Source: Nitrospirae bacterium GWC2_56_14 (GTDB lineage: Bacteria > Nitrospirota > UBA9217). From it: 25,566 nucleotides of DNA. Made by a program: the position numbers and the translations under genes. Shown piece after piece: positions 14,249 to 22,716 of the stretch (position 1 is the stretch's first letter; every line of letters starts with the position of its first letter). Below the pieces are notes generated by a model, which was given only the letters and a program-made list of their open reading frames with translations, ran no database searches and was not told the DNA's origin. The DNA lies in contig MHDY01000073.1 of assembly GCA_001803705.1 (NCBI GenBank), positions 158-25,723 of the forward strand, written 5' to 3'.

Positions 14249-15505
14249 TTAGATTTCCAGCACCGCATCCGGCACCTCGTCCTTGCTGAGCGGGCCGAGG
14301 ATGGTCAGCGAAAGGTTCTCGGGCACAAAAAGCCGCTGCGCCAGCTGCTGCACCTGGTCCAGCGACACCGCCTCCACGCTCTTGATAATATCGTCCATGG
14401 AATGATACTTGCCGAAGTATATTTCCTGCCGTGCCAGCCTGCTCATATGGCTGTTGCTGCTCTCCAGGGAGAGGACCAGGCTGCCCTTGATCTGGTTCTT
14501 CACCCGCAGCCCTTCCGCCTGGGTGATCCCCTCGTCCTTGATCTTTTTGAGCTCACGGGTCACGAGCCGGACCACTTCAAGGGCATTGGACGGGTCCGTC
14601 CCGGCATAGATCGTGAGCAGGCCCGTATCGCGATACGAAGTGATATAGGAATAAATGGAATAGGCCAAGGCATTCTGTTCGCGGATCTCCTGGAACAGGC
14701 GCGAGCTCATACTGTTCCCGAGCACGGTATTGAGGGCCATGAGCACGAAACGGTCCTCATGGGCATACTTGAGGCCTCCGCATCCGAGACAGATCTGCAC
14801 CTGCTCCAGCTGTTTTTTCTTTACCACCGTTGCGCGGGTGAAACCGGGAGTCAGGTCTTTCTTCGGGACGCCGGTCCGCGACAGCTTGCCGAAGCTGGTA
14901 TTCAGCAGTTCGATCAGCCTGTTGTGCTCGAAGTTCCCCGCAACGGAGATCACGATCTCTTTGGGCAGATAATAACGCTCGATGTAAGAGATGATGCTCT
15001 GGTGCGAAAGCGCCTTGATGGTCTCCGGGATCCCGAGAATAGGCCGCCCCAGGGAGTTGTCCGGCCAGACCGTGCCGGTAAAGAGCTCATGGATGTAATC
15101 GTCGGGCGTATCTTCGACGCTTTTGATCTCCTCGAGAATGACCTTGCGCTCCTTCTCCATGTCGGCAGGGTCGAAGCGCGATCCCAGAAGAATATCGGCC
15201 AGGATGTCGATGACGACCGGCAGATGCTCGTCCACCACCTTGGCATAGAAGGTGGTCGTCTCCTGGGAAGTGAAGGCGTTCATCTCGCCTCCCAGGGAGT
15301 CCATTTCAATGGCGATGTCCTTTGCGCTCCGCCGCTCCGTCCCCTTGAAGAACATATGTTCGATAAAGTGCGAGACGCCGCCCAGTTCCGGCGGTTCGTG
15401 GCGTGAGCCGACCTTCACCCATACGCCGATGGAGACCGAGCGCGACTTGGGCAGTGTTTCCGACACGACGCGGATCCCGTTTGCCAGCGTATCTTTTCTG
15501 TACAT
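14249..15505 (-). CDS. M16-family zinc peptidase, cytoplasmic (YmxG/MPP-beta-like)
   Basis: A 418-residue M16B peptidase close to the mitochondrial processing peptidase beta/YmxG group. The zinc motif HFIEH is at 46-50 and the third ligand Glu near 125-126 (VILEEIK). The glycine-rich and Arg/Tyr region is also present (GNSMSSRLFQEIREQNALAY). There is no signal peptide, unlike the two M16 genes downstream, so it should work in the cytoplasm. The ATG at 15505 follows the TAA of the EF-G-like gene with no gap, so translation is probably coupled. dut follows after a repeat-filled gap. Substrate unknown. Confidence 0.94.
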   Translation of the reverse strand: MYRKDTLANGIRVVSETLPKSRSVSIGVWVKVGSRHEPPELGGVSHFIEHMFFKGTERRSAKDIAIEMDSLGGEMNAFTSQETTTFYAKVVDEHLPVVIDILADILLGSRFDPADMEKERKVILEEIKSVEDTPDDYIHELFTGTVWPDNSLGRPILGIPETIKALSHQSIISYIERYYLPKEIVISVAGNFEHNRLIELLNTSFGKLSRTGVPKKDLTPGFTRATVVKKKQLEQVQICLGCGGLKYAHEDRFVLMALNTVLGNSMSSRLFQEIREQNALAYSIYSYITSYRDTGLLTIYAGTDPSNALEVVRLVTRELKKIKDEGITQAEGLRVKNQIKGSLVLSLESSNSHMSRLARQEIYFGKYHSMDDIIKSVEAVSLDQVQQLAQRLFVPENLSLTILGPLSKDEVPDAVLEI

Positions 15506-17623
15506 TTACTTCTCTTTCTGAGGGTGATTGCCGCCGTGAAGGTGGGCGCTTCGCTCGGTGATGATCTTTTGCGCCAGGTGGCTGGGCACATCTTCGAACC
15601 CGTAGAATTCCATGGTATACATGCCCCTGCCGCTCGTCAGCGAATTGAGCGAGGGCGCGTAGGAAAGCATCTCCGACATGGGCACCAGCGCCTTGATGGC
15701 CTGCCCGTTCGCCTGCGGCACCACACCCAGCACTTTGCCCCGGCGGGAGTTGAGCTCGCCGATGACCGCGCCCAGGGCATCATCAGGGGCCACGACCTCA
15801 ACGCTCATGGTCGGTTCGAGCAGCACGGGCCTGGCGGCTTCCACGGCCTTTTTGAAGCCCATGGATGCGGCTACCTTGAACGCCATTTCCGACGAGTCTA
15901 CAGTGTGATAGGAACCGTCAAAGACCGTGACCCGCACGTCGACCATGGGATACCCGGCCAGCGCGCCCTCATGCATGGCTTCAAGAACGCCTTTTTCAAC
16001 GGCCGGAATGTACTGCCGGGGGATCACGCCGCCCACGATCTTGTCGACGAACTCAAATCCCCCGCCACGCGGCAGGGGCTCGATCTCTATCCAGGCGTCG
16101 CCATACTGCCCATGGCCGCCGCTCTGTTTCTTGTACTTGCCCTGAGCACTGGCCCGGGCCCTTATCGTTTCCTTGTAGGGGACCTTGGGCGTTTTCATCT
16201 TCACATCCACGCCGAATTTCCGTTTCAGTTTTTCGAGCGTTACTTCGAGATGCACCTGCCCCATGCCGGAGAGGATCATTTCCTTGGTCTGGTCGTCAAC
16301 GGTAAAACGGAGCGTCGTATCTTCGTCAAGGAGCTTATGAATGCCGATGCTCACCTTGTCCTCGTCGCCCCGGGACCGGGGCTCGATGGCAAAGGACATG
16401 ACCGGGTCGATGAATTTCGCGAACTCCAGGAGTATGGGCTGCGCTTCTGCGCAGAGCGTGTCGCCGGTGGATGTTTCCTTCATTTTGGCGATCGCGCCGA
16501 TCTGGCCGGCGGCAAGCGACTGCGCCGCGACCTGTTTCTTCCCCTGGAGCAGGAACAGCGTGCCGATCTTCTCTTTCACCTGCCGGGTGGAATTGTAGAC
16601 CGCATGATCGGACTTGAGCGTTCCCGAATAAACGCGGACCACCGAAAGCTTTCCCGCGAAGGGATCGATGATGGTCTTGACCACCAGCGCGGCAAGGGGT
16701 TCCTCGGGAAGCGGTTTGCGCGTTATCTCGGCGCCGGACTTGGGGTCCGTGCCCTTGATCGCTACGATGCCGGCCCGTTCGACGGGAGAAGGAAGACAGG
16801 TGATCACCGCATCCATGAGCTGCTGAATGCCCATATTCTTCACCGGCGAACCGCACAGGACCGGCAGCAGACCGCCGACGAGCGTACCGTGCTTCAGCCC
16901 CGCAATAAGGTCCTCCTGCGAAAGATCGCCCTTTTCGAGGTATTTTTCGAGCAGGCTGTCCTCGGATTCCGCGATCTGTTCAACGAGCTTTTTCCGGTAC
17001 AGGGACGCGTCCTGCTGCATGGTACCTGGGATGTCCTTTTCCTCGGTCTTTCCGCTTTCGTCCGCGGTGAAGAAAAGCGCCTTCATTTTAATAAGGTCGA
17101 TGACCCCCCGGAAGCTGTCCTCGATACCGATCGGGAGCTGGAGCACCAGGGCGTTCTTGCAGAAATACTTCTCCATGTCGCCGATGGCGCGAAAGAAATC
17201 CGCCCGTTCCTTGTCCAGTTTGCTCACAAAGGCTATGCGCGGGATCTCGTAGTCGCAGGCGAACTTGTAGATCTTCTCGGTCTCGGCCTTGACGCCCGAA
17301 AGCGCGGACACGATAACAATGGCGCCGTCCGCCGCCCGAAGCGTACCCTTGATCTCTTCAAGAAAATTGATGTAGCCGGGAGTGTCGATGAGGTTGATCC
17401 GCACGCCCTTCCAGTCCACAAACCCGAAGGAGGACGTGATCGTGATCTTGCGCGCGATCTCTTCGGGCTCGTGCATGAACACCGAGGTGTCGGTGTCCAC
17501 GCTGCCCCGGGCGGCTACCGCGCCGCCGGCGAACAGCATGGCATCGGCAAGCGAGGACTTGCCTGCCGACCCGTGGGAAAGGATGGCGATGTTGCGGGTT
17601 TCTTTGCTCTCTGCGTTTTTCAT
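15506..17623 (-). CDS. EF-G-like translational GTPase (EF-G paralogue)
   Basis: A 705-residue protein with the full five-domain EF-G layout. It belongs to the divergent EF-G-like group rather than the main factor of the str operon. The P-loop is SHGSAGKS (16-23) instead of AHIDAGKT, G3 is DTPG (80-83) and G4 is SKLD (134-137) instead of NKxD. Domain IV has SGGHGQYGD and the C-terminal domain is intact. Members may act in translocation, recycling or stress; the exact role is unknown. The ATG at 17623 has AAGGGG six bases upstream. The next gene, an M16 peptidase, begins right at its stop. No tuf or ribosomal genes are nearby, in keeping with a paralogue. Confidence 0.9.
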   Translation of the reverse strand: MKNAESKETRNIAILSHGSAGKSSLADAMLFAGGAVAARGSVDTDTSVFMHEPEEIARKITITSSFGFVDWKGVRINLIDTPGYINFLEEIKGTLRAADGAIVIVSALSGVKAETEKIYKFACDYEIPRIAFVSKLDKERADFFRAIGDMEKYFCKNALVLQLPIGIEDSFRGVIDLIKMKALFFTADESGKTEEKDIPGTMQQDASLYRKKLVEQIAESEDSLLEKYLEKGDLSQEDLIAGLKHGTLVGGLLPVLCGSPVKNMGIQQLMDAVITCLPSPVERAGIVAIKGTDPKSGAEITRKPLPEEPLAALVVKTIIDPFAGKLSVVRVYSGTLKSDHAVYNSTRQVKEKIGTLFLLQGKKQVAAQSLAAGQIGAIAKMKETSTGDTLCAEAQPILLEFAKFIDPVMSFAIEPRSRGDEDKVSIGIHKLLDEDTTLRFTVDDQTKEMILSGMGQVHLEVTLEKLKRKFGVDVKMKTPKVPYKETIRARASAQGKYKKQSGGHGQYGDAWIEIEPLPRGGGFEFVDKIVGGVIPRQYIPAVEKGVLEAMHEGALAGYPMVDVRVTVFDGSYHTVDSSEMAFKVAASMGFKKAVEAARPVLLEPTMSVEVVAPDDALGAVIGELNSRRGKVLGVVPQANGQAIKALVPMSEMLSYAPSLNSLTSGRGMYTMEFYGFEDVPSHLAQKIITERSAHLHGGNHPQKEK

Positions 17624-17666
17624 AAGACACCCCTTGATGAGAGATTTCGCTTATCTATCTTATGAG

Positions 17667-17933
17667 CTACCAGATCTCTGATTTTATTTTCGCGTTCTGT
17701 TTCAGTAGCACGTCCACCAGCGCTTCATTGAAAAAGTTGGTGGATTGCCGGACCGCCTCCTCCACCATGCTTTCGTAATATTTCTTCCCTTCGGCAAGTT
17801 CATCGGTCAGCACCTCGAAAAGGCTGTCCTTTTCTATGCCTTCCTTGACCTTCTGCGGGTTGTACAGAACGATATCGGAGACGATCGTCCGCGCGAGCCG
17901 TTTTGCTTCATCGGGTTTGGTAATCATTCTCAT
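17667..17933 (-). CDS. Small conserved-looking protein of unknown function
   Basis: An 88-residue, highly charged and mostly helical protein that I cannot assign to a named family. It has no cysteines, signal peptide or membrane helix. The sequence begins MRMITKPDEAKRLARTIVSD and has a central helix-rich stretch (LFEVLTDELAEGKKYYESMV). Its ATG at 17933 overlaps the TGA of the RseC gene by four bases (ATGA), so it is coupled to that gene. Another Met at residue 3 is possible as a start. The overlap, normal codon use and tight operon placement make it a real gene. Confidence 0.8.
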   Translation of the reverse strand: MRMITKPDEAKRLARTIVSDIVLYNPQKVKEGIEKDSLFEVLTDELAEGKKYYESMVEEAVRQSTNFFNEALVDVLLKQNAKIKSEIW

Positions 17934-18391
17934 AGTGTGGGGACCGCCTTGCCGTCTTCAGGCCGGGAGAGGATCTCTACAATGACCGGTTTGTACTCAC
18001 GCGTCTTTTCGACTTTATTATTATACAGTCTTATGAAATAAAAAGATATCACCAAGCAGGTCATGCCGGCGATGAACGCCCAGAGATCGGAATTCGCTTC
18101 ACCTGCATAGGCAACAGCGGCATTTTTCCCCAGGATGGCACCGGCGACCATGGCCGCCATGGGTATCCCGTACAGAATGATGGACGCTTTCAGATAGAGC
18201 TGCGGTGCGACCACGACCTTGACCTTCTGCCCTTTGACCGCCCCGAGCGGATTATCGGCCTCCATGAGCTCCTGGTCGCCGGGATGACACGTGCCTGAGG
18301 CGGCACATTGTTCGCAGGCGCTTTTTTTCAGGATCTCTACCTTGGCGACGCTCCCCTGGACCTCCGCCACGATGCCTTCTTCTTCGATCAT
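17930..18391 (-). CDS. RseC/MucC-family membrane protein (SoxR-reducing system type)
   Basis: A 153-residue inner-membrane protein of the RseC/MucC family. These take part in reducing SoxR or in envelope-stress control, and some members work with Rnf electron transport. A cytoplasmic N-terminal domain carries a cysteine cluster with spacing CxxCxxxxxC (Cys26, Cys29, Cys35), and two membrane helices lie near residues 67-88 and 104-122. A short charged tail follows. The ATG at 18391 has AGGGGCG about seven bases upstream. No rnf or soxR gene is in the window, so the electron partner is unknown. Its stop overlaps the next gene. Confidence 0.88.
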   Translation of the reverse strand: MIEEEGIVAEVQGSVAKVEILKKSACEQCAASGTCHPGDQELMEADNPLGAVKGQKVKVVVAPQLYLKASIILYGIPMAAMVAGAILGKNAAVAYAGEANSDLWAFIAGMTCLVISFYFIRLYNNKVEKTREYKPVIVEILSRPEDGKAVPTL

Positions 18392-18402
18392 TCCACGCCC
18401 CT

Positions 18403-18434
18403 ATTCCGCAATCCGCAATCCGAAATCCGCATTT
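18403..18434. repeat. Single heptamer repeat arm between cimA and the RseC gene
   Basis: Four ATCCGCA/ATCCGAA-type units on the plus strand, one arm only. It fills most of the 45-base gap from three bases after the cimA stop to just before the RseC ribosome site. Confidence 0.82.
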
Positions 18435-18436
18435 GT

Positions 18437-20026
18437 TTATTTCTTTCTGGCCCGCAGCAGCTTGTACTCAATGCTGTCCACCAGCGCCTGCCAGCTCGCC
18501 TCAATCACATTCTCGGACACGCCGACGGTGCCCCACTTGTTCCTGCCGTCGCCGGACTCGATCAGCACCCGCACGCGGGCCGCCGTTCCCTCCGCAGCCG
18601 TGAGCACCCGCACTTTATAATCCAGCAGGCGCACATCCTCCAGCCCTTTGCCCGGGAAATACCTGGGCAGTACTTTGCGTAGGGCCTTATCGAGGGCATT
18701 GACCGGACCCGTACCCCAACCGGCCGTATGTTCGGTTTCACCTCCGACCTCGACGGTCACCGTTGCTTCGCTTAACGGATGCGGATCGATCTTTCTTTTT
18801 TCCGTGAACACCCGGTAGTCGATGCGGTCGAATATATTGAAGACCGATTCATAGCCGCGGCCGGCGCGAAGCATGAGCAGTTCCAGAGAACCTTCGGCTC
18901 CCTCGAACTCGTAGCCCTCGTTCTCGAGCTCTTTGACCTTTTTCAGGATCCCGGCAAGCTCGGGGCTGTCCTTCTTGAGCGGGATGCCCAGTTCCGCGGC
19001 TTTCTGGAGGATATTGCTCTTCCCGGCCATGTCGGACACGAGGATGCGCCGCCGGTTACCCACGAGCTCCGGCGTGATATGTTCATAGGTCAGGGAACTT
19101 TTTGCCATCGCATCCACATGCACGCCGCCTTTATGGGCAAAGGCGCTGTCCCCGATATAGGGCTGGCGCTTTCTATGCGGCAGGTTCGCGAGCTCGTCCA
19201 CATACCGGGACAGGTCGCGGAGCCTTGACAGGCTTGCATCGGACACGCAGTCGATTCCCAGTTTAAGCTTGAGCGTCGGGATGATGGTGCAAAGATTCGC
19301 GTTGCCGCAGCGCTCGCCGTAACCGTTTATCGTGCCGTGGACCTGGACCGCTCCCATCCTGATCGCAGCGAGCGAGTTCGCCACGGCCGTTTCCGAATCG
19401 TTATGCGCATGGATGCCGAAGGGCGTTGCGATCACCCGCTTCACGCGCGCTATGATCTCTTCCACCTCATGCGGCAGGGTGCCTCCGTTCGTATCGCACA
19501 GGACGAGGCAGTCCGCACCGGCCCCTTCCGCCGCCAGAAGCGTCTGAACGGCATAGTCGGGGTTTGCCTTATAGCCGTCGAAGAAGTGCTCGGCATCGTA
19601 GACCACTTCGTCCAGATGCTCTTTCAGGAACAGTACGGAATCCTCGATCATGGCGAGGTTCTCCGCAAGCGTGGTCTTGAGCGCCTTCAACACATGCAGG
19701 TCCCAGGTCTTGCCGAAGATCGTGGCCACCCGCGCTCCCGAGGACACGAGCGCCTTCAGGCTCGGGTCATCCTTCACCCGCATGTTCGCGCGCCGCGTCG
19801 AGCCGAATGCCGCGAGCTTTGCCTTCTTCAACTTGACCTTTTTCATTTCTTTGAAGAACTCGACGTCGCGGGGATTCGACCCCGGCCATCCGCCTTCGAT
19901 ATAGCTCACGCCGAACTGGTCCAGTTTCCGCGCAATACGGATCTTGTCCTCGACCGAGAAGTTCACGTCCTCTGCCTGCGCCCCGTCACGGAGCGTGGTA
20001 TCATACAATTGTACTTTCGTCTTCAT
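18437..20026 (-). CDS. cimA: (R)-citramalate synthase
   Basis: A roughly 529-residue enzyme joining pyruvate and acetyl-CoA to citramalate, the first step of the threonine-independent route to isoleucine. The DRE-TIM start motif QLYDTTLRDGAQAED, metal site GIHAHNDSETAVANS and NGYGERCGNANL loop are present. The C-terminal third is the LeuA-type allosteric domain, usually the isoleucine sensor. The long form and N-terminal motif match the CimA group rather than LeuA or homocitrate synthase. I take ATG 20026, where family members usually begin (MKTKVQLYDTTLRDG). An upstream ATG at 20065 adds 13 residues and abuts repeat DNA; neither start has a strong ribosome site. lysC lies upstream across a hairpin-forming repeat. 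Confidence 0.92.
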   Translation of the reverse strand: MKTKVQLYDTTLRDGAQAEDVNFSVEDKIRIARKLDQFGVSYIEGGWPGSNPRDVEFFKEMKKVKLKKAKLAAFGSTRRANMRVKDDPSLKALVSSGARVATIFGKTWDLHVLKALKTTLAENLAMIEDSVLFLKEHLDEVVYDAEHFFDGYKANPDYAVQTLLAAEGAGADCLVLCDTNGGTLPHEVEEIIARVKRVIATPFGIHAHNDSETAVANSLAAIRMGAVQVHGTINGYGERCGNANLCTIIPTLKLKLGIDCVSDASLSRLRDLSRYVDELANLPHRKRQPYIGDSAFAHKGGVHVDAMAKSSLTYEHITPELVGNRRRILVSDMAGKSNILQKAAELGIPLKKDSPELAGILKKVKELENEGYEFEGAEGSLELLMLRAGRGYESVFNIFDRIDYRVFTEKRKIDPHPLSEATVTVEVGGETEHTAGWGTGPVNALDKALRKVLPRYFPGKGLEDVRLLDYKVRVLTAAEGTAARVRVLIESGDGRNKWGTVGVSENVIEASWQALVDSIEYKLLRARKK

Positions 20027-20069
20027 AGGTACTTTCTGACTTTTCACTCCTGTATTTTCAGGCATCCTT

Positions 20070-20158
20070 ATTTCGGATTGCGGATTTCGGATTTCGGATT
20101 GAAAACCCTAGGTCCGTTATGGTGTTTATTCCGCAATCCGCAATCCGAAATCCGAAAT
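20070..20158. repeat. Inverted heptamer repeat between lysC and cimA
   Basis: Left arm 20070-20100 (TTTCGGA/TTGCGGA units) and right arm 20128-20158 (ATCCGCA/ATCCGAA units), each four heptamers, around a 27-base centre. The arms pair at nearly all positions, with mismatches only at the A/C sixth base and the edges, giving a strong predicted hairpin. It starts three bases from the lysC stop. There is no T-run, so it is not a standard terminator. It could still attenuate or stabilise mRNA. Confidence 0.9.
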
Positions 20159-20160
20159 TG

Positions 20161-21381
20161 CTACGCCGCCTTGTCCATCTCGAACGTTTCGTGAAGCACC
20201 CTGACCGCGAGCTCCGTGTACTTGGCGTCGATCACGCAGGAGATCTTGATCTCCGACGTGCTGATCATCATGATGTTGATCCCTTCCTTGGCCATGGCGG
20301 AGAACATCTTTGCAGCAACGCCCGAATGGGAGCGCATGCCCACGCCGACGATCGAGATCTTGGAAACGTCTTCCTTGATGCTCACGTTCTTTGCGCCGAT
20401 CTCGGCCACGACCTTTTTCATGACCTCGTTGATCTTCTTGGCATCGGTCTTGGGCACCGTAAAGGACATGTCCGTCAGCCCGCCCTCGCCGATGTTCTGA
20501 ATGATCATATCCACGACGACCGAATTGTCGGAGATGGTATTGAAGATCTTCGCGGCAACGCCCGGCTTGTCCGGCACCCCCTGGATCGTCACCTTCACCT
20601 GGTTCTTGTCGTAGGCCACTCCGGACACCACCACTTTTTCCATATCTGCATCCTCCTTGGTCACCAGGGTCCCCGGATTATCGTTGAAGCTCGAGAGCAC
20701 CCGCACCGGTACATTGTATTTTTTCGCGAACTCGACCGAACGGGTCTGGAGCACTTTTGCCCCCAGGCTCGCCAGTTCAAGCATCTCGTCGTAGGATATC
20801 TTGTCCAGTTTTCTGGCCTGCGGCACCATGTTCGGGTCCGTGGTGTATACGCCGTCCACGTCCGTATAAATGTCGCACACGTCGGCCTTGAGCGCGGCCG
20901 CGACCGCAACCGCGGACAGGTCGGAGCCGCCGCGGCCCAGGGTCGTCACATCGTCGGACCCTTCGGTGATCCCCTGAAATCCGGCCACCACGGCGATCTT
21001 CCCCTCTTTGAGCGCCTGCTTTAACCGCTCGCCCGTGATCTTTTCGATCCGCGCCTTCGTATGCACGCAATCGGAAATGATCCCCGCCTGCCTGCCCGTG
21101 AAGGACTGCGCGGTATGGCCCAGCGACTGGATGGCCATGGCCAAAAGCGCGATGGTCACCCGTTCACCCGTGGATATGAGCATGTCCATTTCGCGCGGGT
21201 CCGGATTGTCGCTCACCTGCGCGGCGAGATTGATAAGCTTGTCCGTTTCTCCGCTCATGGCCGAGAGCACCACCACCACATCGTGGCCCTCTTCCTTGGT
21301 GCGGCAAACGCGCCGCGCCACATTTTTTATCCGCTCGGGATTCCCGACGGATGTTCCCCCGTATTTCTGAACTATCAGCAC
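20161..21381 (-). CDS. lysC: Aspartate kinase (two ACT domains)
   Basis: A 406-residue aspartokinase that makes aspartyl phosphate, the entry to lysine, threonine and methionine. The kinase begins QKYGGTSVG (5-13), with STGERVT near residue 70 and TLGRGGSDLSA near 147. Two C-terminal ACT domains (about 265-335 and 345-406) are the expected sites for feedback by lysine and/or threonine. The start is GTG 21381, six bases after GGGAGG. Being next to thrC and the putative homoserine kinase suggests threonine control, but which effector binds cannot be read here. Confidence 0.95.
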   Translation of the reverse strand: MLIVQKYGGTSVGNPERIKNVARRVCRTKEEGHDVVVVLSAMSGETDKLINLAAQVSDNPDPREMDMLISTGERVTIALLAMAIQSLGHTAQSFTGRQAGIISDCVHTKARIEKITGERLKQALKEGKIAVVAGFQGITEGSDDVTTLGRGGSDLSAVAVAAALKADVCDIYTDVDGVYTTDPNMVPQARKLDKISYDEMLELASLGAKVLQTRSVEFAKKYNVPVRVLSSFNDNPGTLVTKEDADMEKVVVSGVAYDKNQVKVTIQGVPDKPGVAAKIFNTISDNSVVVDMIIQNIGEGGLTDMSFTVPKTDAKKINEVMKKVVAEIGAKNVSIKEDVSKISIVGVGMRSHSGVAAKMFSAMAKEGINIMMISTSEIKISCVIDAKYTELAVRVLHETFEMDKAA

Positions 21382-21393
21382 CTACGTCCTCCC
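21379..21393 (-). promoter_or_regulatory. Ribosome binding site and GTG start of lysC
   Basis: GGGAGG (21393-21388), spacer ACGTAG, then GTG (21381-21379). There is no ATG before the conserved QKYGGTSVG motif, so GTG is the start. The rest of the 75-base gap to apgM shows no terminator. Confidence 0.75.
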
Positions 21394-21456
21394 TTAAGTC
21401 CACCGTAACGCACAGAGCCCTCAAAAGACAGCTCAATTACCCACGTGGCTGGTTGA

Positions 21457-22686
21457 TTATTTCTTCAGAAAAAGCTCCATGAGCGTGTGGCCTTCCTCCA
21501 CGAACAGGGCGTCCTTCCGGTTCGCGATCTGCTCATCGTAGGAAATGGGTTCGCCCTCGCGTTCCGCCTTATTATCATAGATGATGAAAGGAACCGGATC
21601 GTCCGAGTGCGTCCTGATCTCGATGGGCGTCGGGTGGTCGGGAAGCACCAGGATGCGGTACTCATCGAACTGCTTCATGCCGTGCATGATGTTCCCGACG
21701 ACGAACTCGTCAAAATCCTCGATGGCCTTGATCTTGTTCTTCAGGTCGCCGGTGTGGCCGGCCTCGTCGGGGGCCTCTACATGCACATACACGATGTCCT
21801 TCGTTTTGAGGGAAAAAAGCGCATGCTCCGCCTTGCCGACATAGTTGGTATCGAGCCAACCGGTCGCGCCCGGCACCGTGATCACTTCGAACCCGGCGTA
21901 AATGCCGATGCCTTTGGTGAGGTCCACGGCCGATATCATGGAGCCTTCGATCCCGAACTTTTCCCTGAAGGTCGGCATACTGGGCCGTTTCCCCTGCCCC
22001 CAGAACCAGACGCTGTTCGCCATGCGCTTCCCTTTCTCCTGCCGGGCCTTGTTCACGGGATGGGCGAGCAGCAATTCCGTTGACGCTTCCATCAGCGCGT
22101 TGATGACCTCGTCCCCCTCCCCGCGCGGGAGGTAATCAAGGATGTCCTTGTCCTGGATGTCATGGGGGGGCGTACACTCGATCTTGTCCTTGCCGCCCTT
22201 CCATACCATCAGATGGCGATAGCTCACGCCGGGATAGAACCGGATATGGTCGCTGCCCAGTTTGCTGTCGATCTCTTCGATGAGGAGGCGCGCCTCCTGC
22301 GTGGTGATATGGCCGGCGCTGAAATCCTCCATAATGGCACGCCTGCCCTTGCCGGAGACGCCGGACTTGCCGCCTGTAAGACGCAAGGTGACCAGATTGC
22401 ATCGAAAAGCGACATCATCGGGGCCAAGTGTTACGCCGATGCTGGCCGCCTCGAGCGGCGACCGGCCTGAGTAATATTTTCGCGGATCATAGCCCATCAC
22501 CGTGAGGTTGGCCACGTCGCTGCCCGGCGGAAACCCCGCCGGCACGGTCCGCACCATGCCGACCCGTCCCCGTGATGCAAGCAGGTCCATGTTTGGGGTC
22601 CTGGCGGCCTGCAGGCACGTCTTTCCACCAAGGTCTGCGTGCGGCCGATCGGCCATTCCATCGCCCAGAAGAATAATATATTTCAT
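21457..22686 (-). CDS. ApgM-type phosphoglycerate mutase family protein, likely homoserine kinase
   Basis: A 409-residue member of the alkaline-phosphatase superfamily related to archaeal cofactor-independent phosphoglycerate mutase. Metal and catalytic residues are visible: Asp9 (LLGDGMAD), the Ser56 nucleophile region (PPGSDVANL), PDEAGHTGD and LPDHPTPIEIRTHSDD. A subgroup with this length and layout has been proposed as a homoserine kinase in bacteria without thrB (model TIGR02535). The place here, between thrC and lysC with no ThrB in view, favours that role, but mutase activity is not excluded. ATG 22686 has GGTGA about nine bases upstream and follows the NIL gene by 30 bases. Confidence 0.88.
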   Translation of the reverse strand: MKYIILLGDGMADRPHADLGGKTCLQAARTPNMDLLASRGRVGMVRTVPAGFPPGSDVANLTVMGYDPRKYYSGRSPLEAASIGVTLGPDDVAFRCNLVTLRLTGGKSGVSGKGRRAIMEDFSAGHITTQEARLLIEEIDSKLGSDHIRFYPGVSYRHLMVWKGGKDKIECTPPHDIQDKDILDYLPRGEGDEVINALMEASTELLLAHPVNKARQEKGKRMANSVWFWGQGKRPSMPTFREKFGIEGSMISAVDLTKGIGIYAGFEVITVPGATGWLDTNYVGKAEHALFSLKTKDIVYVHVEAPDEAGHTGDLKNKIKAIEDFDEFVVGNIMHGMKQFDEYRILVLPDHPTPIEIRTHSDDPVPFIIYDNKAEREGEPISYDEQIANRKDALFVEEGHTLMELFLKK

Positions 22687-22716
22687 AGATTCAATTCACC
22701 AGTACCGTTCCTGAGA

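Noticed and set aside
15524..17665. A 713-residue open frame antisense to the whole EF-G-like gene
   Set aside because: It mirrors the GC-rich codons of a clear EF-G homologue, has no recognisable domain and no ribosome site. It is a shadow frame.
21441..21448. CCACGTGG palindrome upstream of lysC as an operator
   Set aside because: An 8-base palindrome alone, with no second copy or promoter beside it, is expected by chance in a window this size.
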